Shown here piece after piece: positions 18,946 to 28,706 of a DNA stretch of 64,000 nt (positions are counted from its first letter, which is position 1; each line of letters opens with the position of its first letter). Made by a program: the position numbers and the translations under genes. The stretch comes from Saprospiraceae bacterium (GTDB taxonomy: Bacteria > Bacteroidota > Bacteroidia > Chitinophagales > Saprospiraceae), in contig JADKGI010000011.1 in assembly GCA_016722285.1 (NCBI GenBank), positions 1 through 64,000 on the forward strand, written 5' to 3'. The notes under the pieces are model-generated. The model did not search any database. It had not been told where the DNA came from and saw only the letters and a list, made by a program, of their open reading frames with translations.

Positions 18946-19371
18946 CCACCAGATAAATGAGATGTATAGCTCCGGGAAAGAATGAAATCAGATTGTATAT
19001 GAACCAATTGAAATCAGGATGCACCCCTATGTACCTCTCTGAGAGAGCATAGCAGAACCCCGGAGATGCCATATCAATCATAAAAACAGATAGTATTCAT
19101 ACGATCGACAGGCAATCTATATGATCTCACCGAACATGCAGAAAATAACCTAGCCTGGAGTCTATTTATTTTCAGGAATCCTTGGCTTTCCATTATGCTC
19201 CGGCTACTTTTTAATGAGGTTACTACAGCGGATATTTCCAAAAATACTATCAACAACAAAGCAGGGCAATAATCACCACATTCGTATTCCATAACCAAAA
19301 TTATTTTTCTAAAATACTTGTGTAATCATTGGACTAAAGTGCATATATTGCATCCGTAATCCAGCCATCTT
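18946..19371. other. intergenic, probably decayed coding sequence
   Basis: About 426 bases after the chrA remnant. Base composition is slightly richer than normal spacers and short ORFs break repeatedly, which suggests gene debris. No specific family was recognised. Confidence 0.4.
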
Positions 19372-19809
19372 ATGCAATTTAAAACAAAAATTCTCCAGTT
19401 TGGAAACAATACAGGAATAGAAATACCGGAGGATATGCTTGAAAAATTGGGTGGTGGCAAGAGACCATTAGTGAAAGTTACCATAAATGATTATACTTAC
19501 AGGTGTGCGGTAGGTAAGATGGGAGACAAATATCTCATTAGTTTGAGTGCCGAAAACAGGACAAAGTCAAAAACAAAAGGCGGGGACGAAGTAGATGTTA
19601 TCATCGAATTGGATATCGAACCCAGAATTGTGGAATTGCCTTCAGATTTTGAACATATATTAGATCAAAATCCGGTTGCAAAATCAATCTTCGAAAAACT
19701 GGCTCCAAGTAAAAAGAAAGCGATGGTACATTCTATTTTAGATGCTAAAACGGAAGAAACAAGGCAAAATAGAATTGAAAAATCAATAAACATGTTACTT
19801 AACGGATGA
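19372..19809 (+). CDS. DUF1905/YdeI-OmpD-associated protein
   Basis: A 145-residue soluble protein. Residues 1-85 are a DUF1905 barrel (FGNNTGIEIPEDMLEKLGGG, then KPLVKVTIN-like and YLISLSAENR). Residues 90-145 form the helical YdeI-type C-terminus (PSDFEHILDQNPVAKSIFEK, LAPSKKKAMVHSI). Exact role unknown. Start ATG 19372 gives the usual barrel opening. Confidence 0.88.
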   Translation: MQFKTKILQFGNNTGIEIPEDMLEKLGGGKRPLVKVTINDYTYRCAVGKMGDKYLISLSAENRTKSKTKGGDEVDVIIELDIEPRIVELPSDFEHILDQNPVAKSIFEKLAPSKKKAMVHSILDAKTEETRQNRIEKSINMLLNG

Positions 19810-19882
19810 TGATTTCAAATTGACATAAATGTTGATTTATTAAGAACTTTGATATTTCCTGGCCTCAAAAATTAAAATCATA

Positions 19883-20242
19883 ATGAATAATCTGATTTCC
19901 TGCCGCGTCAACATCATGATCTCAAATATGGATGAAGCTATTGAATTTTACCATGGCACCCTTGGCCTGGAATTACAAAACCGTTATGGCAACCATTATG
20001 CAGAGTTGCGCGGGCCTGACATCCTAATAGCCCTGCATCCTGCCCCTTCAAATATTTTAACCGGAGATAATATTTCAGTTGGTTTTGGAGTAGTGCATTT
20101 TGATGATGTCCTGCACGATCTTCAGTCAAAAGGAATTGAGTTTAAAGTCGCCGAAGATGGCTGGATACGACTGGCCCATTTTACGGATCCGGATCAAAAT
20201 CAATTGTTTCTGGCTGAGAGAAAAGATACCGTTAAAAATTAA
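19883..20242 (+). CDS. VOC family protein (glyoxalase/bleomycin-resistance fold)
   Basis: A 119-residue protein with two beta-alpha-beta-beta-beta modules: ISNMDEAIEFYHGTLGLEL, YAELRGPDILIALHPA, and the C-terminal FTDPDQNQLFLAE, whose late Glu is a usual metal ligand. It may bind a small hydrophobic ligand or act as a metal-dependent dioxygenase or isomerase. It ends 3 bases before the EamA transporter gene, so the two likely form an operon. Confidence 0.85.
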   Translation: MNNLISCRVNIMISNMDEAIEFYHGTLGLELQNRYGNHYAELRGPDILIALHPAPSNILTGDNISVGFGVVHFDDVLHDLQSKGIEFKVAEDGWIRLAHFTDPDQNQLFLAERKDTVKN

Positions 20243-20245
20243 TAA

Positions 20246-21097
20246 ATGTCAGGCCAACACCGACTACAAAATATTCTCGAACTCAATCTGGCATTATTAA
20301 CCATCAGCACCTCAGGAGCTCTGGGCAGGTATATTGATATGCCTGTAGTTCTGATCATAGCTTTCAGATCATTGATAGGAGGGTTTATTATCTTACTTTT
20401 TTGCAAATGGAATAAGTACGATATGACGATAAAGCCCCGGCACAGGATGATCATTCTGGCAGGAGGTTTGCTTTTAGGTCTTCACTGGATTACCTATTTC
20501 TATGCCTTAAAACTATCAAACGTCGCCGTTGGAATGATGTCACTCTACACATATCCTATCATCACGGCATTTTTGGAGCCAATTTTTTTGAAAACAAAAT
20601 TTCAGAAAATACATATACTTTTAGGAGGTTTGGTTTTAGTAGGTATATATTTTCTGAATTCTGATGTCGGCACTCAAAAAAACTATTCTCTGGCCATTGC
20701 ATTTGGTGTGTTTTCAGCACTTTGCTATTCACTATACAATATCAATATAAAATCAAAAGTAAGCCAATATAACGGATCTGTATTAATGCTCAGTCAGCTT
20801 TTCGTCATTGCGATTTTTCTGTCTCCTTCCTTTATTTATTTAGATAGCTCCTTAATCCTGAAACAATTACCGGCAAACCTGACATTAGCTCTGCTCACTA
20901 CTGCCATTGGACATACTTTTTTATTACATAGTTTCAAATATTTTTCAACGACGTCTATCAGTATCATGAGTGGCATTCAGCCTTTATATGGTATCATCAT
21001 AGGTATCATTTTTCTGGGTGAATATCCTGAAGCAAATGCCATGTTGGGAGGGGGATTAATCCTTACATCTGTCTTGGCTGAAAGCCTCAGATCATAA
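20246..21097 (+). CDS. EamA/DMT-family transporter
   Basis: A 283-residue inner membrane protein with ten hydrophobic helices in two EamA repeats. The first repeat includes LHWITYFYALKLSNVAVGMM and the second TAIGHTFLLHSFKYFSTTSI. The family exports amino acids, nucleosides or metabolites; the substrate is unknown. It starts 3 bases after the VOC gene stop, implying translational coupling. Confidence 0.87.
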   Translation: MSGQHRLQNILELNLALLTISTSGALGRYIDMPVVLIIAFRSLIGGFIILLFCKWNKYDMTIKPRHRMIILAGGLLLGLHWITYFYALKLSNVAVGMMSLYTYPIITAFLEPIFLKTKFQKIHILLGGLVLVGIYFLNSDVGTQKNYSLAIAFGVFSALCYSLYNINIKSKVSQYNGSVLMLSQLFVIAIFLSPSFIYLDSSLILKQLPANLTLALLTTAIGHTFLLHSFKYFSTTSISIMSGIQPLYGIIIGIIFLGEYPEANAMLGGGLILTSVLAESLRS

Positions 21098-21141
21098 CTA
21101 AAATATATATTCTATTAACCCAATCATTATCCAAAATATAC

Positions 21142-21933
21142 ATGTTAAATGTACCCCATTTTCCAACTCAATTGCATCAGGTAGCGGCTGAATTGATAAG
21201 AGATTATTTTATTCAAATTCCATATGTAGATACTTTTCTGGTAGTCAACTCCTGTGCTAGAGGGAAAGCTGTCCCTGAAAGTGATCTTGACTTTGCTGTT
21301 TTGGTAAGGCCTGATACAGACCCTATAAAGATTAAAGAAATAGGTGTAAATTGGCATAAATATTCATCTGAAAATGGGATAATTATACAATACAAAAACG
21401 CACATCCTTTTGCCCAACTTCATCTTGACATTATTTATGGGAATTATATTCCGGAACCCATAGAATTAGGCACTTCTCCTGATTTTTTTGAATTAGAAAT
21501 AGGAAATCAAATTTTTTATTCTGCTCCTATGGACAAAGCAGGTCCATATTTTATCAAGTTACAAAATATTTATTTGCCATATTATAACGAAAATCTCAGA
21601 CTGGAACGCTTTACAATGATAAAGCGTGCATGTGAATATGACCTGAAACATATACCTGTATATATGGAACGTGAATTATATTTTCAGGCTTTTGACATCC
21701 TGATTAAAGCTTTCCAGAAATTTCTTCAATTGATTTTTATTGCAAACAAAAAATATCCAATAGCTTACAATAAATGGATAAAAGAACAAGTATCTGATCA
21801 TCTGCAAAAACCCGAACTATACCATAAACTTACCCGAATTTTATCGGTGAGCAATATCGAAAGTAATGAAATAAATGAAAAAGCAAATCTCCTGTACGAA
21901 TTATTAAACGATGTTTCATTTTGTCCATTATAG
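21142..21933 (+). CDS. nucleotidyltransferase-domain protein
   Basis: A 263-residue protein with an N-terminal polymerase-beta-type nucleotidyltransferase fold. The motif reads VVNSCARGKAVPESDLDFAVLV, with SDLD supplying the two metal-binding aspartates and SCARG replacing the usual GSxARG. A third acidic strand is in LHLDIIYGNYIPEP. The C-terminal half is helical (FQAFDILIKAFQKFLQL), as in HEPN-like or kanamycin nucleotidyltransferase partners. It probably transfers a nucleotide to a protein or small molecule; no antitoxin/toxin partner is adjacent. Confidence 0.78.
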   Translation: MLNVPHFPTQLHQVAAELIRDYFIQIPYVDTFLVVNSCARGKAVPESDLDFAVLVRPDTDPIKIKEIGVNWHKYSSENGIIIQYKNAHPFAQLHLDIIYGNYIPEPIELGTSPDFFELEIGNQIFYSAPMDKAGPYFIKLQNIYLPYYNENLRLERFTMIKRACEYDLKHIPVYMERELYFQAFDILIKAFQKFLQLIFIANKKYPIAYNKWIKEQVSDHLQKPELYHKLTRILSVSNIESNEINEKANLLYELLNDVSFCPL

Positions 21934-22165
21934 AGATATCACATCAATTATCTTTTAGATTAAAGTTAATAATTAAAATGACTTAGAATCTGGTGTTAAG
22001 GTTATAGTTCGATAAAATTACCCAAATAAAAACTCAAATGAGTTAATTTTATGCAACTGATTTTATAACTTTATTAATGAATAGTATGTTACTGTTCGTC
22101 AGCCAATTTAAAGTAAATTTTGCTTTTTTAAAGAGCGTTAAGTTCCGATATTCCACAACAAATAA

Positions 22166-24562
22166 ATGATGAAGGACATTTTTATTTTCACCCTATTATT
22201 ATTGGTCGTTGCACCAAGTTTTTCCCAAAATAATTGCACTATCACAGGAAAAATTATGGATAAAAGTGGGCCTGTTGAGTTTGCAACAATTGAACTGTAT
22301 TCATCTGCCGATACCTTAAAAATTGTAAAAGGCAATTTATCCGACACCCTCGGTAGATTCGTTTTAAGTGAACTTGCCCAGGGAAGCTATATAATTGAAG
22401 TCAGAAGGCTGGGTTATCAGCCCTTAAAAACGAAGGCGCAGATACCAAAACAAAAAAAAGAAATTGATGTAGGAATTATAACTATTGAAACAGACTCATA
22501 TCTCTTGGCTGGTGTAACTGTGACATCTCAAAAAGCATTAATCAAAAAAACTACAGAAGGATTTGTAATTAATGCTAAAGACAATATAACGCAGGCTGGA
22601 GGCACAGCTACCGACATACTGAAAAATACGCCTACAGTTGTGGTAGATGCAGAAGGCACGATAACACTTCGAGGCAAATCGCCTCTGATCATGGTCAATG
22701 GCAGAAACTCCAATTTTTCAAACCCAAATTTAATACCGGCAAGCAGCATAGAAAGTATTGAAATCATCAATAATGCCACATCAAAATACGATGCCAATGC
22801 CGAAAGCGGTATAATTAATATTATTTTAAAAAAATCGTCCTCTTCTGGCACAAACGGTGCATTTTCTGTCGGATTTGGGGAAGGTGCTAAAGGGAGATTG
22901 AGTAGTTCTGCACAGTTAAATCACAAATCAAAAAAACTTAACTTCGGTATATCTTATGACAATCGGTTTGCTGGGCGTACACGAAACATTAATGGAAACA
23001 GAACTAACTTTTTTATTACCGACGCATATTATCTGGACCAATACAGGAGTGACAGCCGGGAAGAACGTTTGCAAAATCTGAGAATTAATCTGGATTTTTC
23101 TCCGGATGATAAAAACACGATCAGTTTGGAAGCGATCGGTGGATTGGAAAGCCAGGATAATCTGGAGGATCTCAATACGCTTTTATTGAAAAAGGGAAAT
23201 ATTTTTAATTCTAACACTGATAGATATTCTGCCGAATATCAAAAAGAAAAACTGGCCGAATTTGTTTTAAATTATGAGAGAAATTTTACGGATAAAAGAA
23301 AATCGCTGACTGCAGTCATTTCCACTTCTTTAAGCAATGATAAAGAAAATACGGACATCACTTCACAGTCAAAGGCAGAAAATAATACATTTCTAGGGGA
23401 CCCTGTGCTCGAGCGCACCCATAATTTTGAAAAAGGAAATATCACAATTGCAAAAATGGACTATGGTTTCCAAATGTCAGAAAATTTCAGGATAGAAACT
23501 GGCTATAAAGGAACATTTCGATCAATCGTAGCTGACTATGAAAATGCTTTGAAACTTAATAATAATTATGTTATCAATACTGACGTAAGTAATATTTTTA
23601 ATTTCAACGAGTATGTAAATGCACTGTATGTATTGTTTGCCAATAACTCTGAAAGTGCTACGTGGTCGTACAATTTTGGCCTTAGGGCTGAAAATGTCAG
23701 CAATGACGGACATACAGAAAACAGCAGCACCCAATTCACAAACCAATATCTGAAGCTTTTTCCTAACGGTTCATTGACCTACAATTTGTCTGAAACCAAT
23801 AACATAAAATTAAGCTATGGCAAGCGAATCAACAGGCCCGGGTTAGGTCAGCTCAATCCATTTACAGATGTCACTGATGCACTTAATCCTCACAGCGGAA
23901 ATCCCAATCTGAAACCTGAAATCATCCATGCTATCGAGTTGGGCTACGGCAAAGAATGGAGCAATGCAATTTTTTCATCCAACGCCTTTTTCAGGCACTC
24001 CCTGAATACAATACGCTCCTATTATCAGCTTCAACCCAATGGCGTAAATCTTAGTTTACCAGTAAATATAGGCAGTGCTTCCACTTATGGCCTGGAAAAT
24101 ATTTTCAATTATAAGTCCGGAACCAAATACAATCTGGTTGCTACAGTTTCTCTCTTTCAACAAAAAATCAATGGTGAAAATGTAGATCAAAGTGCAGTTC
24201 AAAATGCATTCGGTTGGAATAGTCAGCTAATAAATAATCTGACAGCATTTAAAAACGGAAAAATACAGGTTCTTGCCAGCTACAATTCTGCTTTAACAAC
24301 ACCACAAGGCAAGCGTCTGGAGCAATATTTTATGGATTTTGGCTATCAGCATAAATTTGGTGAGGGAAATGCAAGGGTGGGCCTTACATTAATAGATGTA
24401 TTTAATACACTACGAAGTGGATATGTCAATAGCACCACAGAATTTACTAACTCAAGAAGTGTAAAAGCAGATACGAGAGCACTCATGCTTACTTTTGCAT
24501 GGACTTTCAAATCGGCATTTAAGGAAAAGCTTCTTGACAATAAATTTTCTAAAGAATATTGA
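22166..24562 (+). CDS. TonB-dependent receptor-like outer membrane protein
   Basis: A 798-residue outer membrane beta-barrel protein. It has a signal peptide (about residues 1-21, ending SFSQ) and a CarboxypepD_reg-like domain (about 25-105: ITGKIMDKSGPVEFATIELY, GSYIIEVRRLGYQPL). A plug-like domain follows (about 120-220: TDILKNTPTVVVDAEGTITL, ESIEIINNATSKYDANAESG), then an OMP_b-brl_3 barrel with NNIKLSYGKRINRPGLGQLN. The C-terminus lies after LMLTFAWTFKSAFKEK. Such proteins move or bind peptides, siderophores or signals. No SusD-like partner is present. It converges on katG across a shared terminator. Confidence 0.9.
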   Translation: MMKDIFIFTLLLLVVAPSFSQNNCTITGKIMDKSGPVEFATIELYSSADTLKIVKGNLSDTLGRFVLSELAQGSYIIEVRRLGYQPLKTKAQIPKQKKEIDVGIITIETDSYLLAGVTVTSQKALIKKTTEGFVINAKDNITQAGGTATDILKNTPTVVVDAEGTITLRGKSPLIMVNGRNSNFSNPNLIPASSIESIEIINNATSKYDANAESGIINIILKKSSSSGTNGAFSVGFGEGAKGRLSSSAQLNHKSKKLNFGISYDNRFAGRTRNINGNRTNFFITDAYYLDQYRSDSREERLQNLRINLDFSPDDKNTISLEAIGGLESQDNLEDLNTLLLKKGNIFNSNTDRYSAEYQKEKLAEFVLNYERNFTDKRKSLTAVISTSLSNDKENTDITSQSKAENNTFLGDPVLERTHNFEKGNITIAKMDYGFQMSENFRIETGYKGTFRSIVADYENALKLNNNYVINTDVSNIFNFNEYVNALYVLFANNSESATWSYNFGLRAENVSNDGHTENSSTQFTNQYLKLFPNGSLTYNLSETNNIKLSYGKRINRPGLGQLNPFTDVTDALNPHSGNPNLKPEIIHAIELGYGKEWSNAIFSSNAFFRHSLNTIRSYYQLQPNGVNLSLPVNIGSASTYGLENIFNYKSGTKYNLVATVSLFQQKINGENVDQSAVQNAFGWNSQLINNLTAFKNGKIQVLASYNSALTTPQGKRLEQYFMDFGYQHKFGEGNARVGLTLIDVFNTLRSGYVNSTTEFTNSRSVKADTRALMLTFAWTFKSAFKEKLLDNKFSKEY

Positions 24563-24678
24563 TCCCTTAAATATCTTTTTTTGAATATAATCAAATATCC
24601 AAATTCTTTCAGAAAATACTGTAATTAAGAGCTAGGAAATAAGCAATTTCAGCGTTGACATAATCCCTCCCATTAGAC

Positions 24679-24711
24679 AAAAAAGGTGACTCTTCACAAG
24701 CCACCTTTTTT
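24679..24711. terminator. bidirectional intrinsic terminator
   Basis: AAAAAAGGTG (24679-24688) pairs with CACCTTTTTT (24702-24711). It gives a stem with an A-run on one side and a T-run on the other, placed between the converging receptor and katG genes. Confidence 0.8.
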
Positions 24712-24748
24712 ATTAATGATCACGCAATCATGGTTCGAAACTAAAGTA

Positions 24749-27000
24749 TTATGCTTTTACATCAAACCTGTCAGCATTCATCACTTTTGTCCACGCCGCC
24801 ACAAAATCATGAACAAACTTATCTTCACCGTCTTTGCATCCATACACTTCTGCGATGGCGCGTAGTTCAGAGTTGGAGCCAAAAATAAGATCAACTCTTG
24901 TTCCTGTCCATCTCACTTCACCTGTCTTACGGTCTCTGCCTTCAAAAACATCCTGTGTTGCTGAAACAGCCTTCCAGGTAGTTCCGAAATCCAATAGATT
25001 GACAAAAAAGTCGTTAGTAAGTGTCTCAGGCCGCAGGGTGAATATACCATGTTTTGTAAATCCGAAGTTGGTATTTAGCACACGCATTCCCCCTAATAAA
25101 GCTGTCATTTCAGGTGCTGTGAGATTGAGCAATTGAGCTTTATCTATCAGCATTTCTTCAGCGGAAGCCTTATGCTTTGGTTTGAAGTAGTTCCTGAATC
25201 CATCTGCGGCAGGCTCAAGTACTGCAAATGATTCTATATCCGTCATTTCCTGAGTGGCGTCAGTTCGTCCGGGTGTAAATGGTACAGTAATATTTTTGCC
25301 GGCGCTTTTGGCTGCTTTTTCGATACCGACACACCCTGCCAATACGATGATATCAGCGATTGAAACTGATTTATTTCCTGATTGCTCGCTGTTAAATGCT
25401 TTTTGTATGCCTTCGAGTCTTCCAAGTATTTCTGTAAGTAAACCCGGATGATTCACTTCCCAGTCTTTTTGAGGAGCTAATCTGATTCGACCACCATTGG
25501 CACCACCCCGCTTATCAGATCCCCTGAAAGTAGATGCTGATGCCCATGCTGTTGATACCATCTGAGATACAGACAATCCGGTAGCAAGTAATTTGGATTT
25601 TAATGATTCGATATCCTTATCATTAATCGGTTCACTTATTCGTGCTGGTACCGGGTCCTGCCATATTAATGCTTCTGCTGGAACCTCTGGCCCCAAATAC
25701 CTGGCTCTTGGTCCCATATCTCGGTGTGTCAGTTTAAACCATGCCTTGGCAAATGCTTCTGCAAACTGATCCGGATTTTCATAAAATCTTCTGGAGATCG
25801 GCTCATAAATCGGATCAAAACGCAATGATAGGTCCGTCGTAAGCATAAAAGGCGCATGTTTTATGGATTTATCGTGTGCATCAGGAACTAAACCCGCTCC
25901 CGCTCCATTTTTTGGTCTCCATTGGTGCGCACCTGCAGGACTCTTGGTTAACTCCCATTCATAACCGAAAAGGTTTTCAAAAAAATTGTTGCTCCATTTG
26001 GTCGGCGTTGTCGTCCACGCCCCCTCCAATCCGCTGGTAATGGTGTCTGCTCCTTTTCCACTTCCGAAAGTATTTTTCCATCCAAGCCCCTGCGCTTCAA
26101 TGCTCGCTCCGGCAGGCTCTCTTCCGACATATTTCGTAGGATCAGCAGCACCGTGGGTTTTACCAAACGAGTGACCACCAGCTATCAATGCCACTGTCTC
26201 CTCATCATTCATAGCCATACGGCCGAATGTCCCCCTTATGTCATGTGCTGCTGCCAACGGATCAGGATTTCCATTAGGCCCTTCAGGGTTTACATATATC
26301 AGACCCATTTGTACCGCACCCAGTGGATTCTCGAGTTCCCGCTTGCCTGTATAGCGCTTGTCTCCCAACCAATCTGTCTCAGCTCCCCAATAAATATCTT
26401 CTGATGGTTCCCACACGTCTTCTCTTCCACCAGCAAAACCGAAGGTCTCAAAACCCATGGACTCCAATGCGCAATTTCCGGCAAGAATCATGAGATCCGC
26501 CCATGATATTTTCTTTCCGTATTTTTGTTTAACCGGCCAAAGCAAGAGTCTGGCTTTATCCAGATTAGCGTTGTCCGGCCAGCTGTTCAGTGGTGCAAAT
26601 CTCTGCGTACCAAAACCGGCACCTCCTCTTCCATCAGAGATACGATAGGTTCCTGCACTGTGCCATGCCATTCTGATAAAAAACGGCCCATAATGGCCGT
26701 AATCTGCCGGCCACCAATCCTGAGATGTAGTCATTACCTCGAAAATATCTTTTTTACTGCTGCCAAATCGAGTGATTTGAATTCTTCAGCATAGTTAAAA
26801 TTTTCTCCCATCGGGTTTGATAATTCAGAGTGCTGTCGTAAAATATTTAACTTCAACATATTTGGCCACCAATCCCGATTAGACATTCCATTTCCCGCTG
26901 TTGCTCTTATCGCACCTCCGCTGAAAGGGCATTTGCTTTCTCCATTCACCTGATAACTTGCTGTATTTGCAGTAAGTATTTGGTCTTTGTTACTTTCCAT
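24749..27000 (-). pseudogene. katG: catalase-peroxidase KatG, split by one frameshift
   Basis: A haem catalase-peroxidase that removes hydrogen peroxide. Start ATG at 27000; the first frame covers about 85 residues to KSLDLAAVKK and then stops. The second frame resumes EVMTTSQDWWPADYGHYGP and runs to 24749. One missing G in the AAAAAAG run near 26748 explains the break; restoring it gives about 748 residues, the normal length. The distal site RMAWHSAGTYRI, the YVNPEGPNGNPDP loop (Tyr of the Met-Tyr-Trp adduct) and the proximal ALIAGGHSFGKTHGA are all intact. Everything else is well preserved, so a sequencing error or very recent mutation is more likely than old decay. Confidence 0.93.
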
Positions 27001-27196
27001 TTTAATTCATTTATGTTCATAAGATATAAGTCTAATTACTTCAAAAAGTTTATTCATTTACCTTATTATATCATAAGAAAAAACTATACTTCATTCTATG
27101 TGCTATTTGATCGACTAAAAAATATTAAAAACCTATCTTTACAATCTAAATTATCAAAATTTATCCGCCGACCGTCACTTGATAAAATATACAAAA

Positions 27197-27745
27197 ATGA
27201 GAAAAATAAAACTATACCTTGCCATCAGCCTGAACGGCAAAATTGCCAGATCTGACGGCAGTGTCGATTGGCTGGACTCTATACCTAATCCTGAAAATTC
27301 AGACTATGGATATGCAGAATTTTATAAAACTATTGATACGACCATCATGGGTTATAGTACTTACAATCAGGTAATAAACTGGGGCATTGAATGGCCTTAC
27401 ATGGATAAAAAAAATTATGTTCTGACCAGGAAGGTTGGATTGAAAAATACAGAATTTGTAGAATTTATTGCTAAAGATCATATTCCTTTTATCGAACAAT
27501 TAAAAGAGCACCCTGGTAAAGATATTTGGCTCGTTGGCGGTGGTCAGGTAAATACGATGTTGCTCAATGCAAATCTGGTAGATGAAATTTATTTATATAC
27601 CATGCCTCTGGTCATACCTTCAGGAATTGATCTTTTCGAAGGACTTCCCAACGAAACTGAACTGAAACTGGTAGGAATAAAATCATACTCATCAGGAGTA
27701 ATTGAATCAATATACCAGGTAGAAAATACATCATTTAAAAACTAG
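27197..27745 (+). CDS. dihydrofolate reductase family protein (RibD C-terminal-like)
   Basis: A 182-residue NADPH-binding reductase-fold protein: KIKLYLAISLNGKIARSDG at the N-terminus, TTIMGYSTYNQV in the middle, and DIWLVGGGQVNTMLLNANLVDEIYL at the cofactor-binding end. It matches the RibD_C/YwjB-like group rather than FolA. Start ATG 27197 is used; an upstream alternative adds only short low-quality sequence. A weak promoter box TATCTTTA lies at 27134-27141. Substrate unknown. Confidence 0.87.
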   Translation: MRKIKLYLAISLNGKIARSDGSVDWLDSIPNPENSDYGYAEFYKTIDTTIMGYSTYNQVINWGIEWPYMDKKNYVLTRKVGLKNTEFVEFIAKDHIPFIEQLKEHPGKDIWLVGGGQVNTMLLNANLVDEIYLYTMPLVIPSGIDLFEGLPNETELKLVGIKSYSSGVIESIYQVENTSFKN

Positions 27746-27927
27746 TAATTTCAGATGCAAGTATTAAAAGGTATGGGTGAAGGTGATTTTCTAAATCAAA
27801 AACTCTAAACAATCAATATTAATGATAAATAGGATTATATTTAACTTTGAAAATAATCAGATAAAATCAAGGTATTCAGATTATAAAAGATTTCCTATAA
27901 TGAATTCATTTTTAATTAAATGTAGTA

Positions 27928-28356
27928 ATGGATGAACTTAAATTTAGAAAAATAACACTTGCAGTTTCGATAGGAATGCTAGTCATTTCTCTGACACAAA
28001 AATGTTACTGTACTTCAAACCATTGCGGTGACTCGATTGCTGTTTTTATTTTTGGAGGAATGGTGATATTTTATGGAGGTGCTGCTTTATGCTGGCTTGC
28101 CAATCCCTGTTTGATTTTTGCATGGCTTTTTATTAAAAACAATAAGCTCTCTTTAATACTAAGTGCCACATCATTTTTGATATCACTTTCTTTTTTGATG
28201 TTTAGTAGTATCATCGATAATGAAGGCGGACAGTACAAAAATATCATCAGTTACGCTCCGGGATATTGGTTGTGGCTTTTGAGCACTTTATCTTTGTTCA
28301 TTGGTAATATCATTATCAGAACAAAATATAACAGCCCTTCGAATCAATACGTTTGA
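27928..28356 (+). CDS. hypothetical four-helix membrane protein
   Basis: A 142-residue protein with about four hydrophobic helices (near residues 9-24, 38-60, 72-92 and 112-130). A Cys-rich loop, CYCTSNHCGD, lies between the first two. No family was recognised. The ORF is clean and codon use looks like its neighbours, so it is probably real. Function cannot be assigned. Confidence 0.65.
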   Translation: MDELKFRKITLAVSIGMLVISLTQKCYCTSNHCGDSIAVFIFGGMVIFYGGAALCWLANPCLIFAWLFIKNNKLSLILSATSFLISLSFLMFSSIIDNEGGQYKNIISYAPGYWLWLLSTLSLFIGNIIIRTKYNSPSNQYV

Positions 28357-28706
28357 AAGGAATTAATTTTGATATAATTAAATTTTCGTTCAAATGCTTA
28401 TCAATAAATATTAGGAATGCCGCATAAAAAGTAAGGTAATCATTTTGTTAAGAAGCAAAATACATATAAAAGTCTCTTAAGTAAATTAAAAATAAAACCA
28501 CGTATTATTGGCAAATTTAGGCAATTGAATTACTTTTATTCACCGAGGTAATCAGGGTATTTATTTTCAAATTTAATTGGTGCGGACAAAGCTCAATCTT
28601 TATGACAAAAACACTAAAAAATTATTGGTATATTACCGAAAATTGTTCATTTAACAACTTTAAATATTAACCAAAATAATCAATATCAAACATTAAACCT
28701 TAAAAA
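28357..28706. other. intergenic region, nothing recognised
   Basis: About 350 AT-rich bases before the D-aminoacylase-like gene. No ORF, terminator or repeat was identified. Confidence 0.45.

Noticed and set aside
18946..19371. Possible RNA gene in the GC-richer spacer
   Set aside because: No tRNA-like cloverleaf or known RNA structure could be recognised; broken coding debris after chrA is more likely.
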